Shown piece by piece: positions 1-8,058 of a stretch of 64,000 nucleotides of DNA (position 1 is its first letter; each line of letters begins with the position of its first letter). Below the pieces are notes generated by a model. The model searched no databases, was not told where the DNA came from, and saw nothing but the letters and a program-made list of their open reading frames with translations. The position numbers and the translations under genes were made by a program. Source of the DNA: DATHBD01 sp035296325 (lineage in GTDB: Bacteria > Actinomycetota > Actinomycetes > Mycobacteriales > Micromonosporaceae); NCBI GenBank assembly GCA_035296325.1, contig DATHBD010000015.1:1-64000 (forward strand), given 5' to 3'.

Positions 1-1
1 T

Positions 2-118
2 GTGGAGTGCGGCATCAACCGACTCAAACGCCACCGCGCCGTAGCCACCCGATACGACAAGCTCGCCGTCCGATACGAAGCCACCCTCCACATCACCGCG
101 ATCAACGAATGGCTGTAA
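2..118 (+). mobile_element. IS5-family transposase, C-terminal remnant (5' end outside window)
   Basis: The reading frame from base 2 to the TAA at 116-118 translates to VECGINRLKRHRAVATRYDK, continuing with LAVRYEATLHITAINEWL. This matches my memory of the conserved C terminus of IS5-family (DDE) transposases, with the typical R-x-x-A-T-R-Y-D-K-L-A-x-R-Y motif. Whether the upstream part is intact cannot be seen here. No terminal inverted repeat is evident just downstream. The identification is from motif recognition only. Confidence 0.8.
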
Positions 119-141
119 CGCACTTCGAGACAAGCTCTAGC

Positions 142-732
142 ATGGTGTCGATGATCACTTCCCCAGTGCGCCCCGAGGATGTCCCAACCGACCGGACCCG
201 GTCGGAGGAGATCCTGCGGCTGCTGCACGGCGCGCCGGTCGGACTCGAGGTCGCCGGCAAAGGACTCAGCCGTGGCAGCGGTGTCTACGCGTGGTGGGCC
301 GCCCCTTCGGTCTTTCCCGACCTGCCCGGGCCGCCGAACAGCAACGACCCGTCACTACGGCTGCTGTATCTCGGCCGGGCGACGAGCCTGCGGGGCCGGA
401 TTCTGCGCAACCATCTGAGGCGTTCGGGCAGCTCGACGCTGCGCCGCACGTTGGCCGGGCTTCTCCTGTCCGAGGGCTACCGGACGACGTGGACCGATCG
501 TGTCGTCCTGGTCAGTGAGGACGAAGAGCGGCTGACCGCGTGGATGCACGCGCACCTGCGGTTGACCTGGGCTGAGGACAGGGAGCCAGCAACCGTCGAG
601 GCCGAACTCGTCCGGCGCCTGCACCCGCCACTCAACGTCCACGGCGTGGACCCGGAACACCTACAGGCGGCCGTGGTCGCGGCCAAGAACGCGTACAACA
701 CCTCCAGCCCGCCGGTCGAGCCGCCGCCGTAA
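142..732 (+). CDS. GIY-YIG domain protein
   Basis: A protein of about 196 residues with a GIY-YIG-type core: the GVYAWW strand is followed by LLYLGRA and then R-x-x-L-R-N-H. These are the paired strands and the arginine helix of the GIY-YIG nuclease fold. The family includes excision nucleases, homing endonucleases and many small actinobacterial proteins of unknown target. ATG 142 (MVSMITSPVRP) is chosen because longer in-frame starts (109 or 7) overlap the transposase remnant; ATG 154 is also possible. There is no strong Shine-Dalgarno. It stands alone between an IS remnant and a convergent sigma-factor gene. The precise role is unknown. Confidence 0.65.
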   Translation: MVSMITSPVRPEDVPTDRTRSEEILRLLHGAPVGLEVAGKGLSRGSGVYAWWAAPSVFPDLPGPPNSNDPSLRLLYLGRATSLRGRILRNHLRRSGSSTLRRTLAGLLLSEGYRTTWTDRVVLVSEDEERLTAWMHAHLRLTWAEDREPATVEAELVRRLHPPLNVHGVDPEHLQAAVVAAKNAYNTSSPPVEPPP

Positions 733-820
733 GCCTTCGGCCGGGCGCAACGGATCTCGACGCGGCCCACGTGACGATGAGGGTTGCTTCATCGGCGAGC
801 GGCACCGGATGGACGGTCGA

Positions 821-2035
821 TCACGAGGTGAGCTTGCGGTTGAGGTAGCGCTGCTCCGGCAGGCTCGCGGTCAGCCTGGCGGCGATCCGGTAGTGCTCCT
901 TCGCGGCTTCGGCGTCGCCGTTGAGGTCGAGCAGGTGCCCGCGTACGGCGTAGAGCCTGTGGTGGCGTTGCATCGCGGGATCGTCGAGCAGCGGTTCCAG
1001 CATGGCGAGACCCGTCGCGGGTTCGTGCGCCATCGCGACGGCGACCGCGTGGTTGAGCGTGACGGCCGGACCCGGCGCCGCCCGGCCCAACATGTCATAA
1101 AGCAGGCTGATCTGCAGCCAGTCGGTCTCCTCATACGTCGCGGCCTCCGCGTGTACGGCGGCAATCGCGGCCTGCAGCTGGAATCTGCCCACGTGGCCGC
1201 CGGGCAGGGTTTGCTCCAGCAGATCGACGCCCTCGGAGATCAGGTCGCGCCGCCACAGTGAGCGGTCCTGCACGGCAAGCGGCACGAGGTCACCGGCGGT
1301 GTCGACCCGGGCGGGCGAACGGGCGTGGGTGAGTAGCATGAGGGCCAGCGCACCAGCAACCTCGTCGTGGTCGGGTAGTGCGGCGTGCAGCTGCCGGATG
1401 AGCCGGATCGCCTCCTCGGCGAGGCGGACGTCGAGCAGCGCCTCACCCGATGTCCGCGCGTACCCCTCGGTGAACACGAGATGGCACACGTCGATGATCG
1501 CGGCCACCCGGTCGGGCAGGTCCCGCTGCGATGGCATTACGAACCGCGCACCGGCCTGGCGCAGCGCCGTACGTGCACGGCTGAGGCGCTGCGTCATCGT
1601 GCGGACCGGGACGAGGTACGCGGCCGCGATCTGCTCCACCCCGAGGCCGGCCACCGCCCGTAGGCAGAGCGCAACCTGCGACGATCGCGTCAGCGCGGGA
1701 TGACAGCAGAGGAGAAACAGGCGCAGCGTGTCGTCACGGTCGTGGGTGGTTACCTCCTGCGGTGCGGGCGGGCGTCGCGCGGCGTCCAGCGTCTCGCGGC
1801 GGATCCTGGCCAGGTCCGTTCGAGCCCGGTCGATCAGCCGTCGTGAAGCCACTGTGATCAGCCAGGCTCTCGGCGCGTCGGGCACCCCGTCAACGGGCCA
1901 CTGGGCGGCAGCCGCCTCCGCCGCGTCCTGCAGCGCCTCCTCACAGTCTCCGAAATCACCGTACCTGCGCAGCAGCGCCCCGAGGACGTGCGGCGCCTCC
2001 CGGCGCCACACATCGTCGAGGATGGAGTCCGTCAC
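821..2035 (-). CDS. ECF42-type RNA polymerase sigma factor with C-terminal TPR-like domain
   Basis: The protein is about 404 residues. The N-terminal part has ECF region 2 (ALQDAAEAAAAQWPVDG, then PRAWLITVASRRLIDRAR) and region 4 (LRAVAGLGVEQIAAAYLVP..MTQRLSRAR). A long C-terminal domain follows, ending in ALNHAVAVAMA-type and TPR-like helices. This layout is the ECF42 (DUF6596) group, which is genetically linked to DGPF/YCII proteins, as here. GTG 2035 is preferred over GTG 2056 because its GTGA overlaps the stop of the upstream DGPF gene. No anti-sigma factor is adjacent; in this group the C-terminal extension is thought to control activity. Target promoters are not identifiable here. Confidence 0.9.
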   Translation of the reverse strand: MTDSILDDVWRREAPHVLGALLRRYGDFGDCEEALQDAAEAAAAQWPVDGVPDAPRAWLITVASRRLIDRARTDLARIRRETLDAARRPPAPQEVTTHDRDDTLRLFLLCCHPALTRSSQVALCLRAVAGLGVEQIAAAYLVPVRTMTQRLSRARTALRQAGARFVMPSQRDLPDRVAAIIDVCHLVFTEGYARTSGEALLDVRLAEEAIRLIRQLHAALPDHDEVAGALALMLLTHARSPARVDTAGDLVPLAVQDRSLWRRDLISEGVDLLEQTLPGGHVGRFQLQAAIAAVHAEAATYEETDWLQISLLYDMLGRAAPGPAVTLNHAVAVAMAHEPATGLAMLEPLLDDPAMQRHHRLYAVRGHLLDLNGDAEAAKEHYRIAARLTASLPEQRYLNRKLTS

Positions 2036-2424
2036 TGCTCGTCGCCACCGGGCCACATCAGCGGCCGCAACTCCACTGTCTCGTCCGGTCCGGAGAACCG
2101 AGCGGCCACCTCCTCAGCACGCGCCCGGCTGTCAACGTCGATGAGGAAGAACCCGGCGAGGTGCTCTTTCGCCTCCGAATACGGCCCGTCGCTGGCGAGC
2201 GGTTCGCCGTCGCGCCACCGGTACAGGCGGGCGTTGGCCGGGTCACCGAGCGCCTCACCGCCGAGCAGCTCGCCATTGGCCTGCAGCTCGGCCATCACCT
2301 GCTCGAACTCCCCGTTCAGCCGCTCGCGGACCTCGGGGGGCAGTGCCTGGTGGGCCGCAAGGTAGTCACTCGTCGGGTGACCCCAGGGCTGCGGGTTCGA
2401 ATGGATCAAGATGACGTACTTCAT
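2032..2424 (-). CDS. YCII-related / DGPF-domain protein
   Basis: A 130-residue protein starting MKYVILIHSNPQPWG. It carries the family's namesake motif as DGPYSEAKEHLAGFFLIDV near residues 79-97. YCII/DGPF proteins are small ferredoxin-like alpha/beta proteins, and this subgroup is the recurrent neighbour of ECF42 sigma factors. The start is set by a GGAGG five bases before ATG 2424. Its stop overlaps the sigma-factor start (GTGA), so the two are one translationally coupled operon. The biochemical function of this partner family is unresolved. Confidence 0.9.
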   Translation of the reverse strand: MKYVILIHSNPQPWGHPTSDYLAAHQALPPEVRERLNGEFEQVMAELQANGELLGGEALGDPANARLYRWRDGEPLASDGPYSEAKEHLAGFFLIDVDSRARAEEVAARFSGPDETVELRPLMWPGGDEQ

Positions 2425-2634
2425 CAGAGCCTCCAAGTACGCACGACGGCCGGTCCGTCGCTCACCTGATACGTCGGAGCGCCCGCGCCGATGTCTACAT
2501 CCTCCACCGACCCTGCCGAACCGATCGGCGGCTGCGGTTGTCGACGCTGCCTGCAAGGTCACTCGGTGGCCACTCGGTCGACGGCACAGGAGTCGTGGCG
2601 CGGACGGGCGCAGTCCAGGATAGCCTTGCCGTAT

Positions 2635-2922
2635 ATGGCTACCTTTCGCAGCGCCTCAGTGCTCCTTTCCTCCGACGGCACCAGGACCCCCGGCACCGCC
2701 GCCCTCTTCGCCGAGCCCGCCCGCAAGGGTGGGACCCCGCCGTGGGCAGGGGACTTCCGACCTGCCAACAGTGCCGGCAACGGCCCCAAGGACGCCGTCG
2801 GGAAGACTTTTACGTTGGAGCTGCCCGACGGCAGGACCGGCAAGGTCGTGGTCCAGAGCCTCAAGAGCGGGAAGGGAGGCGTCGTCCTGGCGTTGATGGG
2901 CCAGGACGCACCCCCTTTCTGA
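2635..2922 (+). CDS. conserved hypothetical protein (95 aa)
   Basis: A small soluble protein (MATFRSASVLLSSDGTRTPG) with a beta-rich look and the motif ELPDGRTGKVVV followed by an LALMGQDAPPF tail. It resembles short uncharacterised actinobacterial proteins with an ELPDGRTG motif and a GQGPAPF-like end, from memory only. ATG 2635 is chosen because upstream in-frame codons run into the promoter region of the divergent DGPF gene. No function is assignable. A short dyad (TGGCG...CGCCA, about 2932-2949) follows the stop and could end transcription weakly. Confidence 0.5.
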   Translation: MATFRSASVLLSSDGTRTPGTAALFAEPARKGGTPPWAGDFRPANSAGNGPKDAVGKTFTLELPDGRTGKVVVQSLKSGKGGVVLALMGQDAPPF

Positions 2923-2983
2923 TCAAAAACCTGGCGCTACAGACGCCACCGGGCTGGAGACGGCCCGAACCGGACTTCGCCGT

Positions 2984-3655
2984 TCATCTCCACGGAGTCT
3001 CATCGGCCGCCGCCAGCCCGGCGCGCATCCGCCCCTGCGCTCCTGGCTCCCATGGTCCGGAAGCGGCCAGTGGGATCTCGGTCATGAACCGCCGCTCAGC
3101 CTCCGGGATCCGCGCGACGACGAGGTCGGGGTCCGTGGCCGCGGTCGTGTACAGGCTCGGGCCGTCGGCGTAGAACAGGTCGGCGACAACGAGTCGGCCG
3201 TCCGCGGCGCGCATGACGTTGGTCGGGTTGTGGTCCAGCGGTCCGCACCAGGGCAGTGCTCGCCGGGCCTGTTCGTGGACCCGGCGCACGATGTCAACGA
3301 ATTCGGCAACCTCGGGTGCCCGTACAGCGATCGCCCGGTGGAAAGCGGCGGCCTCATCCTCGGCGACTGGCCGCAACCATTCCATCACCTGCAGGTCGCC
3401 ACCACCGGCCAACCGACGGTGCGCGAACAGTTCGGGAACCCGGCGGGTGTGGCGGGCCTCCCGGTACAGCGCCGCTGTATACGGGCCGGCCGGGTCGAAC
3501 GGGCTGATCCGTGCGGCCGACGTGCCGTCCGGCGAGCGCAGCGCGATCGCCCAGTCGCCGGCGCCGCACGGGGTCCAGCCAGCACCGACCAGCGCGCGCT
3601 CGACCTGTCGGTGATCGACTCGGCCGACGGGAACAGACACAGTCCAGATCCTCAC
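2984..3655 (-). CDS. putative kinase-like-fold (APH/PKL-like) protein
   Basis: About 223 residues. The C-terminal half has LDHNPTNVMR followed by RLVVADLFYADGPSLY. This resembles the catalytic-loop (H/D...N) and DFG-like (ADLF) pair of the aminoglycoside-phosphotransferase/protein-kinase-like fold. The N-terminal half (RISPFDPAGPYTAALYREAR...VMEWLRPV) fits the nucleotide-binding lobe and hinge. A glycine-rich loop is not obvious, so the protein may be a degenerate or divergent kinase. The start is uncertain: GTG 3655 is used, and the frame stays open to 3724. Substrate unknown. Confidence 0.5.
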   Translation of the reverse strand: MRIWTVSVPVGRVDHRQVERALVGAGWTPCGAGDWAIALRSPDGTSAARISPFDPAGPYTAALYREARHTRRVPELFAHRRLAGGGDLQVMEWLRPVAEDEAAAFHRAIAVRAPEVAEFVDIVRRVHEQARRALPWCGPLDHNPTNVMRAADGRLVVADLFYADGPSLYTTAATDPDLVVARIPEAERRFMTEIPLAASGPWEPGAQGRMRAGLAAADETPWR

Positions 3656-3738
3656 CCATCCGGGCGGCGCTGGTCCACCAGGATTTCCCGCCGCGTGCGA
3701 GTCAACGCCAGCCGCGCAGCTCACAAGATCGCGTCAGG

Positions 3739-4116
3739 TCAGTGCACCCCGAAGCAGAATGGGTGACCGGCCGGACTGGCGTACACGGCGAACATCTCGT
3801 CGCCGTCAGGGTTGTCTGCTGGTCGCCTTGCGGCCTGAAGCTGACGCCCGCCAAGCTCGACCGCCAGATGACCAGCCGCTTCCAAGTCGTCCACATGCAG
3901 GTCAAGGTGCATTTGTTGCTGCTGGGAACCGATCGGCCAATCCGGTGCTACATGGTTCAGGGCGAGTTGCACGGCCATGACCCAGTCGCCGTCGACCACG
4001 ATGCTGTGCCAGTCTTCGTCGCGGTGCACCGTGCCGCCCAGGAGGCCGGCCCAAAACCTGCTCTCGGCTTCGATATCTCCGGCGTCGAAGACCGTGACCC
4101 TCCTGATGATCTTCAA
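3739..4116 (-). CDS. VOC (glyoxalase/bleomycin-resistance-like) family protein
   Basis: A 125-residue protein with the two halves of the vicinal-oxygen-chelate fold: IIRRVTVFDAGDIEAESRFWAGLLGG, then QMHLDLHVDDLEAA, ending SPAGHPFCFGVH. The His in HLDLHV and the terminal GHPFCF strand are usual in the Glyoxalase_6-type subgroup. A TTG start at 4116 is supported by AGGAG five bases upstream; a start further upstream would lack a ribosome site. Substrate unknown. It is followed by the kinase-like gene on the same strand with a 14-nt gap before 3724, so the two may be cotranscribed. Confidence 0.75.
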   Translation of the reverse strand: MKIIRRVTVFDAGDIEAESRFWAGLLGGTVHRDEDWHSIVVDGDWVMAVQLALNHVAPDWPIGSQQQQMHLDLHVDDLEAAGHLAVELGGRQLQAARRPADNPDGDEMFAVYASPAGHPFCFGVH

Positions 4117-4400
4117 ATCAGCTCCTGTCCTGTGGTCCGAACGAGACCGATCGACAGTACAACCGGCCGCGGACAATGCACCCGTCTCCGGCGCTGCTCG
4201 AGCTGCGTCGCGCCGGCGAGGTTCTCATGCGCCGCGCAGGTTGAGCGCCGGCCGCCGAACTCCGTCCCGGGGTCACGACGCCCCGCCGGCTGTCTGGACG
4301 TCCAACCCGTGTACGCAGCCGAACCGCCCGCCGTGTGACACCGCAGGCACGGCCGCATAGCGGAGAGCCGCGCGGGGTCGCAGGTCCCGGTGCGGGACCG

Positions 4401-4805
4401 TCAGCGGGGTACGAGTTCGGTCAGCAGCTTCTCCACCCGGATCCTGATGTCGTCGCGGATGGGGCGTACGGAGGCGACGCCCTTGCCGGCGGGGTCTTCG
4501 AGTTTCCAGTCCTCGTAGCGTTTGCCGGGGAAGATCGGGCACGCATCACCGCAGCCCATAGTGACGATCACGTCGCTGCTCTCGGCGGTCTCCCACTCGA
4601 GTTGCTTCGGGGTCTGGTCGGTAATGTCGATACCGACCTCGCGCATGGCTTCGACCGCGGCGGGGTTGATGCTCTGCGCGGGCACCGAGCCGGCTGAGCG
4701 AACCTGCACGGTGTCCCCGGCGAGGTGGCGCAGCCACCCGGCGGCCATCTGGGAACGGCCGGCGTTGTGGACGCAGACGAACAGGACACTGGGCTTGTCA
4801 CTCAT
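4401..4805 (-). CDS. arsC: arsenate reductase, LMW-phosphatase type
   Basis: Reduces arsenate to arsenite. The 134-residue protein has the P-loop CVHNAGRS (Cys11 to Arg17, the CX5R motif) and the resolving-cysteine region GCGDACP (Cys85, Cys89). WKLEDPAGK (DP acid) follows. This is the thioredoxin- or mycothiol-coupled family rather than the glutaredoxin type; which thiol is used cannot be told from the sequence. It is the last gene of the minus-strand unit arsR-aquaporin-arsC. ATG 4805 begins MSDKPSVLFV, directly at the P-loop strand. Confidence 0.93.
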   Translation of the reverse strand: MSDKPSVLFVCVHNAGRSQMAAGWLRHLAGDTVQVRSAGSVPAQSINPAAVEAMREVGIDITDQTPKQLEWETAESSDVIVTMGCGDACPIFPGKRYEDWKLEDPAGKGVASVRPIRDDIRIRVEKLLTELVPR

Positions 4806-4896
4806 GGTGCGCCTTCCGATCGGTACTGGTGGTTGGGTCAGTGCGCAGGGCCCGCGCGCGTCGATGTCGTCGCCGACGGCGCGGACACCGTCAAGG

Positions 4897-5667
4897 TCAC
4901 GGTGCTGGCAGTCGCGCTCGGGCGCTCGCTGGCTCACCGGTTTCGGCGGCCCCGTGCGGGACGATGACGGCGCCGGCGTCCGCGCCGGCATGCGGGTACA
5001 ACGCCGCGACCAGACCCGCACCGACGACGAGCCCGACAAGCTGCGCGGCGACGAACCCAGGCACCGAGGCGGGGGCGATACCGGCGAACGTGTCGGTGAA
5101 CGCGCGCCCCACGGTGACGGCCGGGTTGGCGAAGGATGTGGAGGAGGTGAACCAGTACGCCGCGCCGATGTACGCGCCGACGGCGGCTGGTGCGACGGTG
5201 GCGCGTCCGGAGCGGACCACCGCGAAGATCAGAACGATCAGGCCGGCGGTGGCGACGATCTCACCGAGCCACAGGTGGCCGGCGGCCCGTTCCTTGCTCG
5301 AGAAATCGATGGCGGCCAGATCGAACATGAGGTTCGCCAGGATGGACCCGACGATCGCGCCGAGGGTCTGCGCGGCAATGTAACCGCCCAGCAGCACACT
5401 GGGAAGTCCGGTGCCGGTACGGCGGCCGAGGAACCAGTCGGCGGCAGAGACGGCCGGGTTGAAGTGGGCGCCCGACACAGGCCCGAAGGCCAGGATCAGC
5501 GCGCCGAGCGCGAGCGCGGTGGCGACAGAGTTCTGTAGCAGCTGCAGGCCAGCGTCGTCGGGCGAGAGTGTCGTCGCCATGATGCCGGACCCGACGACAG
5601 CCGTGACCAGAAGCGCGGTGCCGACGCATTCGGCGAGCAGCCGCCGCCAGGTCGCAACAGTGTTCAT
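4897..5667 (-). CDS. MIP/aquaglyceroporin in the ars operon (AqpS-like)
   Basis: A 256-residue membrane channel with six predicted membrane segments and both NPA boxes: HFNPAV (residues 70-72) and FANPAV (181-183), the latter followed by TVGRAFTD. It lies between arsR and arsC, where arsB or acr3 usually sits. In rhizobia an aquaglyceroporin (AqpS) replaces the efflux pump and lets arsenite made by ArsC leave by diffusion; this gene order fits that model (inference). The Cys-poor C-terminal tail is Ala-rich and probably disordered. GGAG lies about 12 bases before ATG 5667. Confidence 0.88.
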   Translation of the reverse strand: MNTVATWRRLLAECVGTALLVTAVVGSGIMATTLSPDDAGLQLLQNSVATALALGALILAFGPVSGAHFNPAVSAADWFLGRRTGTGLPSVLLGGYIAAQTLGAIVGSILANLMFDLAAIDFSSKERAAGHLWLGEIVATAGLIVLIFAVVRSGRATVAPAAVGAYIGAAYWFTSSTSFANPAVTVGRAFTDTFAGIAPASVPGFVAAQLVGLVVGAGLVAALYPHAGADAGAVIVPHGAAETGEPASARARLPAP

Positions 5668-5801
5668 GTGCGCAGATGCTCCAGGGATTGTGCAGGCGCG
5701 GGTGAGCGCACCGACGGTGGCTTCGTACTGGCGGTCGGTGTGCCGGCAGCAGTCAGGCGCGGGTGTTCACCAACTGGCCATCTGCAGCGCCGCCGGCGAC
5801 C

Positions 5802-6176
5802 TCAGGCGCCGACGGCGGCGCCCGTGCCGAACAGCGCGCCGAGCAGTCGCAGGAGTTGCGGGTTCGCGCGGTAGTACACCCAGGTCCCACGCCGCTCCGC
5901 GGTGACCAGACCGGCCTCGCGCAGGCTCCGCAGGTGATGCGAGATCGTGGGTCCGGACAGCGCGAACGCCGGGGTCAGGTCGCACACGCAGATCTCCCCG
6001 TCGGGCGCGGAGGCGATCATCGACATCAACTGCAACCGCACCGGGTCGCCGAGCGCCTTGAATGCCGGCGCCAACACCGCCGCCGTGTCCGCCGAGATCC
6101 GCCCGTCCCCCAACGGGGTGCAGCACGCCTGCTCGGCGAGATCTGCCAACGCCACGGACCCGGGTTGTTTTGACAT
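5802..6176 (-). CDS. arsR: ArsR/SmtB-family arsenic-responsive repressor
   Basis: A 124-residue winged-helix protein. After a variable N terminus comes LGDPVRLQLMSMIASAPDGEICVCDLTPAF; the Cys63-Val-Cys65-Asp-Leu motif in alpha-3 is the classical As(III) site of ArsR. The recognition helix is SGPTISHHLRSLREAGLV and the wing is RRGTWVYYR. An extra vicinal pair, Cys18-Cys19, sits in the N-terminal arm. ATG 6176 is chosen because the candidate operator at 6186-6200 lies just upstream. It is the first gene of the arsR-aquaporin-arsC unit and is divergent from the flavoprotein gene at 6312, so it probably controls both directions. Confidence 0.92.
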   Translation of the reverse strand: MSKQPGSVALADLAEQACCTPLGDGRISADTAAVLAPAFKALGDPVRLQLMSMIASAPDGEICVCDLTPAFALSGPTISHHLRSLREAGLVTAERRGTWVYYRANPQLLRLLGALFGTGAAVGA

Positions 6177-6185
6177 ACGCCTAGG

Positions 6186-6200
6186 TTGACACTTGTCGAA
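6186..6200. promoter_or_regulatory. candidate ArsR operator between divergent ars units
   Basis: TTGACACTTGTCGAA contains the dyad GACA-CT-TGTC. It lies 10 bases upstream of the arsR start and in the only intergenic space shared with the divergent flavoprotein gene. Position and symmetry support an operator; no consensus comparison was possible. Confidence 0.4.
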
Positions 6201-6311
6201 CCAGAGTGCAACCATGGGCCGTGTTGCTTCGATAGATACCTAACCAGCGACGTGGTGACCTTTCCCGCCGTTCGGACCCGTACGTCGGCACCCTTGTAAG
6301 GAGTTCCGCCC

Positions 6312-8027
6312 ATGAGTAACGACACCGCCGTCCCGGTCACCGGTCAGGACCCGTGCTGCGGCACCGCCGAGGCAGCCGCGCAGGTGAACGCCTGTTGTGC
6401 CCCTGCGGCGAAGGCCGACGCGATCGCCGCCGGCGCGGACTGCTGCGCCCCGGCGACCACCAGCACTGTGCAGGTCGTCGCCGCACCGGTGCGCCAGGCC
6501 CAACCCGTGCCGTTCGCCACGCCTGCCGGCCAGCCGCACGAACTGCTGCCGGTCGTCGTGATCGGTGCCGGGCCGGTCGGCCTGGCCGCCGCCGCGCACC
6601 TGCACGAACGCGGCAGGCCGTTCCTCGTCCTGGAGACCGGCAGCGACGTCGGCGCATCGGTACGGCAGTGGGGGCACGTGGCCCTGTTCAGCCCGTGGCG
6701 CTACAACATCGACCCCGCCGCCCGCCGCCTGTTGGATGCCGCCGGCTGGGCCGCACCGGACGATGAAGCCCTACCCACCGGCGCGCAGCTCGTCGAGGAC
6801 TACCTGCAACCGCTGGCGAAGCTGCCCGCCATCGCCGCGCATCTGCGCTTCGACGCCCACGTCGTCGCCATGAGCCGGGTCGGGGTGGACCGGGTCCACA
6901 CCGCCGGCCGCGCCGATCTGCCGTTCGTCGTCCGTCTGGCCGACGGCACGGACATCACCGCCAGCGCCGTCATCGACGCCTCCGGCACCTGGCGCACCTC
7001 CAACCCGCTCGGGGTCAACGGCCTTCCGGCACACGGCGAAGCAGACCTGGCTGACCTGATCGACCACGCGCTGCCCGACGTGCTCGGCGCCGCGCGCGAC
7101 GCACACGCCGATCGGCACACCGTCGTCGTCGGCTCCGGGCACTCCGCCGCCAACACCCTGCTCGACCTGGCCCGGCTCGCCGAAACCACGCCCGGCACCC
7201 GGATCACCTGGGCGGTGCGGGGTGGGTCCGCGCAGCGCGCGTTCGGCGGCGAGGCCGACGACCAGCTCCCCGCGCGCGGTGCGCTCGGCAGCGGCCTCCG
7301 CACCCTGGTCGACACGGCCAAGATCACCCTCGTGGAAGGATTCGGCGTCCACACCGTGCGCCGCGCCGGCGAGAGGGTCGAGCTGGTCGCGGCCGACGGG
7401 CGAACCGTCACCGCGGACCGGGTCGTGTCCGCCACCGGGTTCCGCCCCGACCACAGCATCGCCGGCGAACTGCGCCTGGACCTCGACCCGATCCTCGGGT
7501 GCACCCGCACCCTGGCCGACCTGATCGACCCCAACGAACACTCCTGCGGCACCGTGGCCCCGCACGGCTACAACGAGCTGTCGCAGCCGGAACCGAACTA
7601 CTACGCCGTCGGGATGAAGTCCTACGGACGGGCACCCACCTTCCTCATGGCCACCGGCTACGAACAGGTACGCTCCATCGCCGCCGCCCTCGCCGGGGAC
7701 TTCGACGACGCCAACGACGTCCAACTCGACCTGCCCGAAACCGGCGTGTGCAGCTCCAACCTCGGCGCCGAAGCCGCCGCCCGTGACATCGCCGCCCGGT
7801 TCAACCTGGCCCCCGACGTGCCGGTCAAACTCGCCGCCGCCACCATGGCCCTGCTCCCCACCGCGGCCAGCACCGGCGACGCCGTCCGCGCCGCCGCCGA
7901 ACAGATCGGCCTCGACCCCGACATCGCCCTGCAAATCGCCACCCTCACCCAACAGCCCGGCGCCCTGCCCAGCGTCGCCGGGCTGATCAGCCTCACCCCC
8001 GCAGCGGGCGGCAACTGCTGCACGTGA
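6312..8027 (+). CDS. FAD/NAD(P)-binding monooxygenase-like flavoprotein of ars clusters, cysteine-tipped
   Basis: A 571-residue protein. A cysteine-rich leader with vicinal pairs at 15-16, 28-29 and 44-45 precedes the FAD-binding fold (VVVIGAGPVGLAAAAHL, GAGPVG at 85-90). A second dinucleotide site (HTVVVGSGHSAAN) lies near residues 274-286, and ATG-like SATGFRPDH follows. The chain ends GGNCCT with a fourth Cys pair (569-570). Flavoproteins of this layout (ArsO-like) recur in actinobacterial ars clusters, but their reaction is not firmly established. AAGGAG seven to eight bases before ATG 6312 fixes the start. The vicinal Cys pairs may bind As(III) (inference). Confidence 0.8.
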   Translation: MSNDTAVPVTGQDPCCGTAEAAAQVNACCAPAAKADAIAAGADCCAPATTSTVQVVAAPVRQAQPVPFATPAGQPHELLPVVVIGAGPVGLAAAAHLHERGRPFLVLETGSDVGASVRQWGHVALFSPWRYNIDPAARRLLDAAGWAAPDDEALPTGAQLVEDYLQPLAKLPAIAAHLRFDAHVVAMSRVGVDRVHTAGRADLPFVVRLADGTDITASAVIDASGTWRTSNPLGVNGLPAHGEADLADLIDHALPDVLGAARDAHADRHTVVVGSGHSAANTLLDLARLAETTPGTRITWAVRGGSAQRAFGGEADDQLPARGALGSGLRTLVDTAKITLVEGFGVHTVRRAGERVELVAADGRTVTADRVVSATGFRPDHSIAGELRLDLDPILGCTRTLADLIDPNEHSCGTVAPHGYNELSQPEPNYYAVGMKSYGRAPTFLMATGYEQVRSIAAALAGDFDDANDVQLDLPETGVCSSNLGAEAAARDIAARFNLAPDVPVKLAAATMALLPTAASTGDAVRAAAEQIGLDPDIALQIATLTQQPGALPSVAGLISLTPAAGGNCCT

Positions 8028-8058
8028 CCCCGGCCAAGGTCAAATGCTGCACACCGGC

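Noticed and set aside
6771..7952. 393-codon minus-strand frame inside the flavoprotein gene
   Set aside because: Gly/Val/Asp-rich shadow with no ribosome site; the plus-strand gene has clear FAD and NAD(P) motifs.
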